In this document: positions 7,518-14,035 of the stretch, in pieces
Numbering within the stretch: the first letter of the stretch is position 1
Layout: every line of letters starts with the position of its first letter
DNA from: Prevotellaceae bacterium
Lineage (GTDB): Bacteria; Bacteroidota; Bacteroidia; Bacteroidales; UBA932
Length of the DNA stretch: 14,035 nt
Direction: 5' to 3'
NCBI GenBank assembly: GCA_031278135.1
Contig: JAITKY010000155.1
Coordinates: 1-14,035 of the forward strand
Made by a program: the position numbers and the translations under genes
Notes under the pieces: model-generated
Databases searched by the model: none
What the model was told of the DNA's origin: nothing
What the model saw: the letters and a program-made list of their open reading frames with translations, nothing else

Positions 7518-7999
7518 AATTATCTGGGTTATAAATATTTACATTTGTATGCACTATTTTTTTACATTTTGTTTGTATTAAGATTACTGTACATTCGTAC
7601 TAAGTTTTTATTTCTTTAATAAGATTGCAGTATTTTTTATGTAATGTTGTATGACAGATAGTTACCCTAAAATCTCCTGAACAGGTTGAATAATTTTTCC
7701 GATTGATTTGTTATTTGTACAGTTTAGCATGATTTTCGTCTCTCGCGCGTGCGTACGAGAGACGAAAATATAAAAAAATAGGATGTCCTTGAAACAATTT
7801 CAGTCTTTGACTTGACAGGGCACTTTTTTATTCAACACTCAAAATGACATTTGTGCTTATTTCGGCAACTTAAATCCCTGTAAGGCCTGTAAGGTAATGT
7901 AAATCACGCTATCTTCCTCGACTGTAAACACATTATTGGCGTGTTTTCGTTACGTTCAACCGATCAAAAATATAAATCATCTGTGTGCTAATATTTGAA
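7518..7999. other. Convergent intergenic region with hairpin and short repeats
   Basis: This 482-base stretch lies between the 3' ends of engB (+) and mreB (-). I found no supportable ORF on either strand. It contains a perfect 14-base hairpin at 7732-7769 and a short tandem repeat CCTGTAAGG (7875-7883 and 7884-7892). AT-rich sequence with a chance TAnnTTTG match (7540-7547) lies near its left end. mreC, which I would expect after mreB, is not detectable here, even as fragments. Confidence 0.6.
7732..7769. repeat. Perfect 14-base-pair hairpin between convergent genes
   Basis: ATTTTCGTCTCTCG (7732-7745) is the exact reverse complement of CGAGAGACGAAAAT (7756-7769), with a 10-base loop. No T-run follows on either strand, so it is not a canonical intrinsic terminator. 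Its place between two convergent genes still fits a bidirectional transcription barrier, and a protein-binding palindrome or small-RNA structure are alternatives. Confidence 0.65.
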
Positions 8000-9022
8000 T
8001 TATTTAAACAGATAAGGCACTCCTTTTCCGAGTCTTTTCATTGCTATTCCTGAACCTCGTGCGACGGCGAGCAATGGATTTTCGGGGACTTTGAAATCGA
8101 TATTTATCTTTTCTTTCAGTCGTTTATCAAGACCTTTGAGCAGAGCGCCTCCGCCGGTAAGGAATATTCCATTTTTGACGATGTCGGCATACAGTTCGGG
8201 TGGCGCCTGTTCGAGAACCGACATAATCGCCGCTTCCACTTTTACCAGCGATTTATCGAGACAATGCGCTATTTCCTCGTAATTGACCGACAGTTCTATT
8301 GGCAACGAAGTCATAAGGTTTGGACCTCTCACGACGAAATCGTCGGGAGGGTTTTCGAGGTCTGTCAAAGCGGAGCCTACCCGGATTTTAATTTCTTCGG
8401 CAGTCGCTTCCCCGACTTTGATATTGTGTTGATGACGCATATATTGCTGAATATCTGAGGTAAAATCGTCGCCTGCGACCCGTATACTCATATTGCAGAC
8501 AATGCCTCCGAGCGAGATAATAGCGATTTCGGTTGTACCACCGCCTATATCCACGACCATATTTCCTTCCGGCGCTTCTACATTAACACCGATACCCAGA
8601 GCGGCAGCCATAGGCTCGTGAATGAGATGCACTTCACGACTTCCCGCCTGGTCGGCAGAATCGCGTACTGCTCTGATTTCCACTTCGGTGCTTCCCGATG
8701 GAATACATATAACCATTCGTAGCGAAGGAGTAAAGAAGCGTGATTTTGAGGGAATCATCCTGATCATTCCTCTGATCATCTGTTCGGCAGCCTCGAAATC
8801 GGCAATAACGCCGTTTTTCAGAGGTCGCACCGTTTTTATGTTTTTATGAGTTTTGCCGTGCATTCGTCTGGCGGTGTCGCCGATAGCAATTGTTTTGCCC
8901 GTATTTTGATCGATAGCGACAATCGAAGGTTCATCAACGACAATTTTGTCGTTGTACATGATTATTGTATTTGCCGTACCCAAATCCATTGCAAGATCTT
9001 GAGTTAATAGAGATAACGCCAT
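8000..9022 (-). CDS. mreB: Rod-shape-determining actin homologue MreB
   Basis: A bacterial actin that polymerises at the inner membrane and guides the elongation peptidoglycan machinery. Actin-fold motifs are present: phosphate 1 MDLGTANT (12-19), phosphate 2 DIGGGTTE (158-165), the conserved HEPMAAALGIG (135-145) and the adenosine motif TGGGALLKGL near residue 291. The 340-residue length is typical. The short N-terminus (MALSLLTQ) is the usual membrane-contact segment. The ATG lies 27 bases after the purH stop, so it is probably read from purH. In most Bacteroidetes I know, mreC and mreD follow; here 482 non-coding bases and a convergent gene follow instead. MreB itself appears intact. Confidence 0.95.
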   Translation of the reverse strand: MALSLLTQDLAMDLGTANTIIMYNDKIVVDEPSIVAIDQNTGKTIAIGDTARRMHGKTHKNIKTVRPLKNGVIADFEAAEQMIRGMIRMIPSKSRFFTPSLRMVICIPSGSTEVEIRAVRDSADQAGSREVHLIHEPMAAALGIGVNVEAPEGNMVVDIGGGTTEIAIISLGGIVCNMSIRVAGDDFTSDIQQYMRHQHNIKVGEATAEEIKIRVGSALTDLENPPDDFVVRGPNLMTSLPIELSVNYEEIAHCLDKSLVKVEAAIMSVLEQAPPELYADIVKNGIFLTGGGALLKGLDKRLKEKINIDFKVPENPLLAVARGSGIAMKRLGKGVPYLFK

Positions 9023-9049
9023 ATTTCCGTTTATTTATTCAGTTAAATG

Positions 9050-10570
9050 TTAATGTTTAAAATGTCTGTATCCTGTAATTACCATCGACAATTTTGCACT
9101 GTCGCAAAAATCGACAGATTCCTGATCACGCACCGAGCCTCCCGGATGTATAACCGCTGTAATACCCTCTTTTGATGCTATTTCGACACAATCGGGGAAC
9201 GGAAAAAACGCATCGGAAGCCATGACGGCGCCCGATAACGAAAATCCGAAATTCTTTGCTTTTTCGATTGCCTGTTTCAGAGCGTCAATTCTCGAAGTCT
9301 GACCGACGCCACTTGCCAGCAACTGTTTGTCTTTCACCAGAACAATCGTGTTCGATTTCGAATGTTTCACTAATTTGTTTGCAAAAAGCAAATCGCTTAT
9401 TTCCTGATCTGTAGGTGCTTTTATTGTCACCTGTTTCAAGTATGAAATATTTTCCGAAATATTATCAACATCCTGAACCAGAACGCCGTTAAGAACCGAA
9501 CGGAATTGTTTGTCCGGACGTTTGTTCGACTTGACATCTAATATAATCCTGTTTTTCTTGCTTTTAAGAAGATTCAGTGCATCTTCCGAATATCCGGGTG
9601 CAAGAATTATTTCGAAAAACAGTTTGTTTATTTCTTCTGCAACCTTCAGGTCCACAGGGCTGTTGGTTATGATTATTCCTCCAAAAGCCGATATTGGGTC
9701 GCCTGCCAGAGCCTTTCTCCAGGCATTCAAAGGATTACTATCCGAAGCGCAGCCACATGCATTATTGTGCTTGATGACAGCATAAGTCGTTTCTGTAAAA
9801 TCGCCTATTAGGGCAAAAGCGGCTTCTATATCCAACAGATTGTTGTATGATATCTCTTTTCCATGCAGTTGGGAAAAAATTTCGCTTAATTTTCCATAAA
9901 AAACACCCTTCTGATGAGGATTTTCTCCGTAACGTAATTTGTTTGCAGGCGAAATATTCAGTGCAAATTTTTCCTTATTCAGCAATGATGCAAAATAATC
10001 GGAAATATCTCTGTCGTAGGTTGTTGTTATTTCGAATGCTTCGGCGGCATAGCGTATTCTGTCTTCGGTGTCGGTAGCCCCGTTTTTCGATTTCAGCAGT
10101 TCGAGTAACGACGAATATTGGTTGCGGGATGCGACGATAAGTGTGTCATTATAGTTTTTAGCTGCCGCCCGGATCAACGAAATCCCGCCGATGTCAATTT
10201 TTTCGACTATTTCACTGTGAGATGCATCCGCTGCCAGAGTTTCGGAAAATGGATACAAATCCACAATAACAAGATCTATTTCAGGGATTTCGTATTTAGC
10301 CAAATCCTCTTTATCCGAGCTGTTGTCACGACGGCTCAATATGCCTCCAAACACTTTAGGATGAAGTGTTTTCACACGTCCGCCCAAAATTGAGGGATAT
10401 CCCGTAAGACTTTCGACAGAATGCACGTCGGCAATATTTTTAATAAAATCAAAAGTTCCGCCTGTCGAATATATTGTAATTCCATATTTGCAGAGCGTTT
10501 TTACTATTTTCTCAAGATTATCCTTGTAATAAACGGAAATCAACGCAGATTTAATTTTTTTTCGACTCAT
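9050..10570 (-). CDS. purH: Bifunctional AICAR formyltransferase/IMP cyclohydrolase PurH
   Basis: Catalyses the last two steps of de novo IMP synthesis: formylation of AICAR with 10-formyl-THF, then ring closure. Counting from the ATG at 10570, the N-terminal cyclohydrolase (MGS-fold) domain has STGGTF (35-40) and GRVKTLHP (64-71). The transformylase domain has YGENPHQ (214-220), the catalytic KHNNACG (267-273), SDAFFPFPD (452-460), HPGGSVRD (475-482) and the conserved C-terminal RHFKH. I chose the ATG (MSRKKIKSALISVYYK, 506 residues) because it matches the family's usual N-terminus and length. A TTG 27 bases upstream (10597) would add nine residues with no homology support. mreB follows 27 bases downstream. 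Confidence 0.93.
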   Translation of the reverse strand: MSRKKIKSALISVYYKDNLEKIVKTLCKYGITIYSTGGTFDFIKNIADVHSVESLTGYPSILGGRVKTLHPKVFGGILSRRDNSSDKEDLAKYEIPEIDLVIVDLYPFSETLAADASHSEIVEKIDIGGISLIRAAAKNYNDTLIVASRNQYSSLLELLKSKNGATDTEDRIRYAAEAFEITTTYDRDISDYFASLLNKEKFALNISPANKLRYGENPHQKGVFYGKLSEIFSQLHGKEISYNNLLDIEAAFALIGDFTETTYAVIKHNNACGCASDSNPLNAWRKALAGDPISAFGGIIITNSPVDLKVAEEINKLFFEIILAPGYSEDALNLLKSKKNRIILDVKSNKRPDKQFRSVLNGVLVQDVDNISENISYLKQVTIKAPTDQEISDLLFANKLVKHSKSNTIVLVKDKQLLASGVGQTSRIDALKQAIEKAKNFGFSLSGAVMASDAFFPFPDCVEIASKEGITAVIHPGGSVRDQESVDFCDSAKLSMVITGYRHFKH

Positions 10571-10680
10571 TATTCCTTGTTTCTCCTTTGTATTCAATAA
10601 ATTATAATATCAAAATCACTTATTTTCCGGGTATAAAGATACGCACATATTTTCATATTTTCTCTTGTCGCCCGAAATAT

Positions 10681-12843
10681 TTATTTTTTTTTGTACTCAT
10701 ATATCAAATCTCCATTGCTATGTGTCATGATAACAACAGGTTCGCCTTCCGACGGCACAAGGTCAGAATTGTTTTTGCGAATACTGCCGCTTGTGCCTGC
10801 AATAAGAAACGTTTCCGGAGATATTCTGTTCACGCAAATTCCATATCTCGGCTTGTCGAACGGATATACGGATGCTTTCACTACTTTACCTTCGGAATCG
10901 ATTATCAGTGAGAAAATTCCCAGTCCGGCACTTTCTTTTTGACCCATAATGTCAAGTTCGACATAATTGCCAAATAATATGAATCTTCCGTTATCCGAAG
11001 GGAAAATATCGATCAATTCGCCGCTGAGTTTAATATCCACCCTGAATTTTTGTTGATTATCTTTAGTAATCTGTTGCACAACAAGTATGCTGTCGCGAAA
11101 CCATTCTTCGGTGTTGCCGTAAAAAGTGAGCAATGTTGCTTCGGATATTTCGTCGTAGAAGATTTTCCGTCCCAACGGAAAGTTTTTTTCCGGCAAGGTG
11201 ATTTTTTCTTTTTCGTTTCCTTTAATATCGTATTTTACAATTGTTTGCGTTGTCAAAGCCGGGTCCGAAACATTTCTGGAACTTACCAAGCTCATCACTC
11301 CCGCCGGAATACTGCATACCGACATGGAACAGTCGTCGTAAATCATCTTGGATATATCGATGGTTTTCAGCCAGTTTACATTTTGAGCGTCGGCACTGAA
11401 GGCTGTAAAAGCAACCGAGTATCCCTGCGAATTGATGGATGCGCCTCCAAAACAGATACTTCCGTCGTCGTTTTTCACTATACTTTTAACTATATATCCC
11501 GAACTCGAAGGTCGATAAAAGCCGGAACCGTTGATTTTCGGAATGTTATTAACTTTATTATAAGTGAAATTATCGCCTTTTCCCGAAATTTTCGAGTTGA
11601 TGACGTACTGTTTATAATTCTCGATACTGCTGTTATACAGACTGTAAACCGATTCGACGCCCAATTCCGCTTCGGACGGCTTTTTTTTCATCAATGGATA
11701 TTTTATTTCCATTTTCCTGTCGATATCCAATATTTTAGAGTATGCTTCCATAAGAGAATGGATATAATCAGCTTGATTGTCAACAGAATAGTTTATGGTT
11801 ATGGTTATGGGAGTATTTTTTTCGCTGTATGCCAGATTCAGGAAATCTATAATTCTGTATTTCCGTTCTATCTCTAAATATAAAGGTGTGATTTCCTGTA
11901 AATTCTTTAACTCTTCTATTAATTCGTTGGTGGCGTAACTTACTGCAGGAATGGGTGTTTTCGATGCGTGAATCTCTTTGATGTGCATATCTAACTTTTG
12001 CACGACTATTCGTGTTCGTTCAACTGTCTTATACACTGTCTCATCGTAATATTTTTGCTGCTGGATAGCCCACGATTTATAATCCCACAATTCTGCAATG
12101 TTCTTAAAATCAGTCGGCGAAAATCCATCTACCTTAAAATCGACTATATTTTTATAGGTAAAGTTCAGATTCGAAACTTTTTCACTGATAAGATTTTTGA
12201 AATACGTCACCGAATCGAACTTGCTTATCATCGACAACAGGGATTTTTTACTCTCATCCCAATTAACATACAAATCGTTGATATTTCTGTTATTAGCGCA
12301 GATATTTTTATAAACGTCCATACAGCGGTAATACGATTCGACCATCGAAGTGCAGGATTTGAGCGTCTCCGATATTTCCGCAAAAAACAGGGAATCGATG
12401 CCTCGTTTTATTCTGATATACAAACTAATGTCCTGTGCCGACAGTCTTTTTTGCGACGCACGTACCGCAGTGAAAAGAGCCTGATCTTTACGTGCTTCAT
12501 TATCGTTGAGATACTGCTCGCAAATGAGATAATAGTTGTCGGATGCTTCGTACATGCTTTTTATACGGCTATAATCGGTTAAAGGGTTCAAATCCTTCAT
12601 GATAGATGAAGCAAGTTCGGCTAATTGATAATAGAGATTCGCTCTCTCGATATAAGGATTCAAACTGAGAAAATCGGAATACTCGCCAAAGGCTTCTTCT
12701 TTGCTTAACTCCAACACTTTTTTGACAACATTCTCATATTTCAAGTTCCTCTGCGAATAAGAAACGTTCGCAAACAGAAGCAAGCAAATGTATATAACCC
12801 TGAAATACCAATGTTTATTAATTATTTTACTATAATATATCAT
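10681..12843 (-). CDS. Unrecognised secreted 720-residue protein, helical then beta-rich
   Basis: I do not recognise this family. Residues 1-31 look like a signal peptide (basic start, YICLLLFANVSYS, then Gln31). Residues about 33-400 are charged and probably mostly helical, with many Tyr/Lys/Glu heptad-like segments and no catalytic motif that I can identify. From about 440 the composition changes to Gly/Ser/Val-rich beta-type sequence (SICFGGASINSQGYSVAFTA, RFILFGNYVELD, TFLIAGTSGSI). This resembles repeated beta-propeller blades that report values. There is no C-terminal sorting domain, lipobox or transmembrane segment beyond the signal. The gene has its own apparent promoter (-7 at 12869-12876) and lies 110 bases upstream of purH on the same strand. 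The overlapping + strand open frames at 11050-11877 and 11998-12582 look like shadows. Confidence 0.75.
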   Translation of the reverse strand: MIYYSKIINKHWYFRVIYICLLLFANVSYSQRNLKYENVVKKVLELSKEEAFGEYSDFLSLNPYIERANLYYQLAELASSIMKDLNPLTDYSRIKSMYEASDNYYLICEQYLNDNEARKDQALFTAVRASQKRLSAQDISLYIRIKRGIDSLFFAEISETLKSCTSMVESYYRCMDVYKNICANNRNINDLYVNWDESKKSLLSMISKFDSVTYFKNLISEKVSNLNFTYKNIVDFKVDGFSPTDFKNIAELWDYKSWAIQQQKYYDETVYKTVERTRIVVQKLDMHIKEIHASKTPIPAVSYATNELIEELKNLQEITPLYLEIERKYRIIDFLNLAYSEKNTPITITINYSVDNQADYIHSLMEAYSKILDIDRKMEIKYPLMKKKPSEAELGVESVYSLYNSSIENYKQYVINSKISGKGDNFTYNKVNNIPKINGSGFYRPSSSGYIVKSIVKNDDGSICFGGASINSQGYSVAFTAFSADAQNVNWLKTIDISKMIYDDCSMSVCSIPAGVMSLVSSRNVSDPALTTQTIVKYDIKGNEKEKITLPEKNFPLGRKIFYDEISEATLLTFYGNTEEWFRDSILVVQQITKDNQQKFRVDIKLSGELIDIFPSDNGRFILFGNYVELDIMGQKESAGLGIFSLIIDSEGKVVKASVYPFDKPRYGICVNRISPETFLIAGTSGSIRKNNSDLVPSEGEPVVIMTHSNGDLIYEYKKK

Positions 12844-12868
12844 CCAATCTACAATTCTTTTTTTTCGA

Positions 12869-12876
12869 CAAAATTA
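12869..12876 (-). promoter_or_regulatory. Predicted -7 promoter element of the 720-residue gene
   Basis: On the - strand TAATTTTG matches TAnnTTTG exactly, 25 bases before the ATG at 12843. No convincing -33 box is visible at the usual spacing. Confidence 0.4.
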
Positions 12877-13084
12877 ATGCTTTTTTTTGAAATGGACGAT
12901 AAAACATTTTTTAAGAGAGAATTTGAATGATATTTTTGCTTTTACATTCTGTTTAACAGATGTTTTCAGATGTGACGTAATAATAGAATTAATATCAAGA
13001 TAAAAATCGTTTGCTTACTTTGAAAACGAAACGAACAAAAAATCATAAAAAAACTGTTATATAACCAACCGGAAACATAAAAAG

Positions 13085-13183
13085 GCGTTTTTGTTGTTGA
13101 TGTTGGCTATTGTTATGTGTGTTGGAAGAAAAGTATACAAAACAAGCAGGGAAAATCCGTCAGATGTGTTAAAAGGCGAATAA
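13085..13183 (+). pseudogene. C-terminal remnant of an FtsX/MacB-type ABC permease (copy 1)
   Basis: This frame gives a hydrophobic segment (AFLLLMLAIVMCVGRKV) followed by YKTSRENPSDVLKGE and a stop at 13181-13183. A last transmembrane helix followed by an Asn-Pro-x-x-x-Leu-Lys-x-Glu tail is how FtsX/MacB permeases end. No start codon context or upstream permease sequence is recognisable, so only about the last 33 codons remain. It is paralogous to the - strand remnant at 13716-13874 (shared YKTSRENP), not an identical repeat. Confidence 0.6.
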
Positions 13184-13275
13184 CCATTGGAGTATAATCT
13201 GTGCATACGTAGTTATGTATTCCCAGTTTCTGTTCATTATGGAACGGATTCCGTTTGACTGTTCTTTATCATTTG

Positions 13276-13641
13276 CTACATTTTATTTTTAATGGCATTA
13301 ACAGTAGAAGAAGGGATTTTTTACTTCTTTATCAAGTATTTGTTGCGCCAATTTCAGCGCTTCGTCGTTGCGATTTGTTTCTTTGTATAACAGAACTAAC
13401 TGATATAATGGCATAAAACGGTTTGGACACATGGACGCTACAAGGTTAAAATGCTTTTCTGCTTCGTCGCTTATGCCCGATTCTATATAATTGTCGGCAA
13501 GCACATCTGCACATCCATATCGTTGTAAGATTTGACGCATAAATCGAAAACCTAAATGCTTTTTTCGTACTCTTTCACTTCGTGCAATTCCACCGCATGA
13601 TTATACAGGAAAAGCCCGTTTCGGTTGAGATAAGTGTATTC
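13276..13641 (-). pseudogene. C-terminal TPR remnant of an O-antigen ligase-like protein
   Basis: Three frames join into one TPR region: EYTYLNRNGLFLYNHAVELH, EVKEYEKSI, then a TAG at 13552-13554 (probably from CAG), then VFDLCVKSYNDMDVQM. A one-base loss near 13502-13506 leads to LADNYIESGISDEAEKHF and CPNRFMPLYQLVLLYKETNR. An extra A in a six-A run (13317-13322) shifts the frame again to KIPSSTVNAIKNKM, with a TAG stop at 13276-13278. The last 80-residue piece (13298-13540) alone looks like a small TPR protein, but the reconstruction shows it is a fragment. I associate the pattern NRFMPLY..L..LY plus VKIPS..V..IK with the C-termini of Bacteroidetes O-antigen ligases. The membrane part is missing upstream. 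Confidence 0.6.
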
Positions 13642-13648
13642 CGGCAAT

Positions 13649-13711
13649 TTCGTCTTTGCTGCATGAAGCAAACAACATAATGATAATTGTTGTTATAATG
13701 TTGTTTCTCAT
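13649..13711 (-). pseudogene. N-terminal remnant of a lipoprotein gene
   Basis: The ATG at 13711 opens a lipoprotein signal peptide: MRNNIITTIIIM, then lipobox LFASC, then SKDE. It starts 4 bases after the stop of the permease remnant at 13716-13874, like a coupled operon partner. After about 21 codons the sequence changes to the TPR protein in another frame, so the rest of the gene is gone. It could encode a periplasmic adaptor or other lipoprotein; identity is unknown. Confidence 0.4.
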
Positions 13712-13715
13712 TTCA

Positions 13716-13874
13716 TTACTTGTTAAGTGCATTAACCGGATTTTCGCGGCTTGTTTTATAGACCCGTCCGCCGACGCACAGAACAATAACCATAATCAGA
13801 GCCAACAATATCAACACATAAACCCAGGCGCTCATCTCGGTTTGTATTACGTAATTTTCTTCTATAAATCTCTT
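13716..13874 (-). pseudogene. C-terminal remnant of an FtsX/MacB-type ABC permease (copy 2)
   Basis: From after an in-frame TGA (13875-13877) the frame reads KRFIEENYVIQTEMSAWVYV, then a hydrophobic helix (LILLALIMVIVLCVGGRV) and YKTSRENPVNALNK before TAA at 13716-13718. The layout (helical segment, W-V-x-V-L start of the last transmembrane helix, NPVNAL tail) matches the end of FtsX-family permeases. A 39-residue ORF beginning at the ATG at 13835 could be taken for a small membrane protein, but the paralogous copy at 13085-13183 and the homologous-looking residues before the ATG argue for a decayed permease end. Confidence 0.6.
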
Positions 13875-13980
13875 TCACCCCAATTTGATTTTTTCATACT
13901 TTACAGATTATCAAGTACATGCGCTATGTTTATGAATAAAAAGCACAAAAGAGTGAGATACAATCGTTTATGATTGCATG

Positions 13981-14035
13981 TCAAAGAGTTTCTATGTTCC
14001 GCTTCATAATGCGATTTTCTTCTGCGAGTTTGGTT
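13981..14035 (-). CDS. Possible C-terminal tail of a gene running off the window
   Basis: The - strand frame entering at 14035 reads TKLAEENRIMKRNIETL and stops with TGA at 13981-13983. The charged heptad-like pattern suggests the end of a coiled coil. Seventeen residues are too few for an identity, and given the decay nearby it may also be a remnant. Confidence 0.3.
   Translation of the reverse strand, partial: TKLAEENRIMKRNIETL

Noticed and set aside
7540-7547. TAnnTTTG match after engB
   Set aside because: There is no -33 box at suitable spacing and no gene downstream on that strand; AT-rich DNA gives such matches by chance.
10571-10597. Longer purH start at a TTG codon
   Set aside because: It adds nine residues with no family counterpart. 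The ATG at 10570 gives the usual length and N-terminus.
11050-11877. 275-residue + strand open frame, and a second at 11998-12582
   Set aside because: Both are antisense to the 720-residue gene. Their Phe/Cys/Arg/Ile-rich composition is typical of shadow frames. The - strand gene has a signal peptide and promoter element.
13298-13540. Stand-alone 80-residue TPR protein
   Set aside because: Adjacent frames continue the same TPR protein on both sides, so it is a fragment of a pseudogene.
1-14035. tRNA, rRNA and CRISPR arrays
   Set aside because: I scanned by eye and found no tRNA T-arm pattern in a cloverleaf context, no rRNA sequence and no regularly spaced repeats.

Overview
The window looks like chromosomal DNA from a member of the Bacteroidetes, most likely Bacteroidales. 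Three things point there. The primary sigma factor is the short 286-residue form without region 1.1. Several genes are preceded by the Bacteroidetes -7 promoter motif TAnnTTTG. The gene pairs parA-parB-DUF5683, htrA-rpoD and purH-mreB are arrangements I associate with this phylum. This assignment is inference from families and motifs; no database search was possible.

Layout. Positions 1-466 are non-coding, rich in small inverted repeats, and end in a good promoter. Positions 467-3091 hold a compact + strand operon for chromosome segregation (parA, parB) plus a DUF5683 envelope protein. Positions 3332-4248 are a decayed ISKra4-type insertion sequence that keeps both terminal inverted repeats, while its transposase carries several frameshifts and a large internal deletion. 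Positions 4350-7517 encode an HtrA/DegP-type periplasmic protease, the primary sigma factor RpoD, and the ribosome-assembly GTPase EngB. A 482-base gap with a perfect hairpin separates these from the - strand genes: mreB (8000-9022), purH (9050-10570) and an unrecognised secreted 720-residue protein (10681-12843).

The right end (about 13085-14035) is a gene graveyard. It holds two paralogous C-terminal scraps of FtsX/MacB-type ABC permeases in opposite orientations, the start of a lipoprotein, and the TPR-containing end of what looks like an O-antigen ligase. The last can be reassembled across one nonsense codon and two frameshifts.

How the genes work together. Most intact genes are housekeeping: chromosome partitioning, envelope proteostasis, basal transcription, ribosome assembly, cell shape and purine synthesis. 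No complete new defence or metabolic system is visible. The points most worth a second look are the IS remnant and its near-palindromic divergent promoter just upstream of htrA, mreB without mreC beside it, the orphan 720-residue secreted protein, the structured convergent intergenic region, and the pseudogene cluster at the right end.
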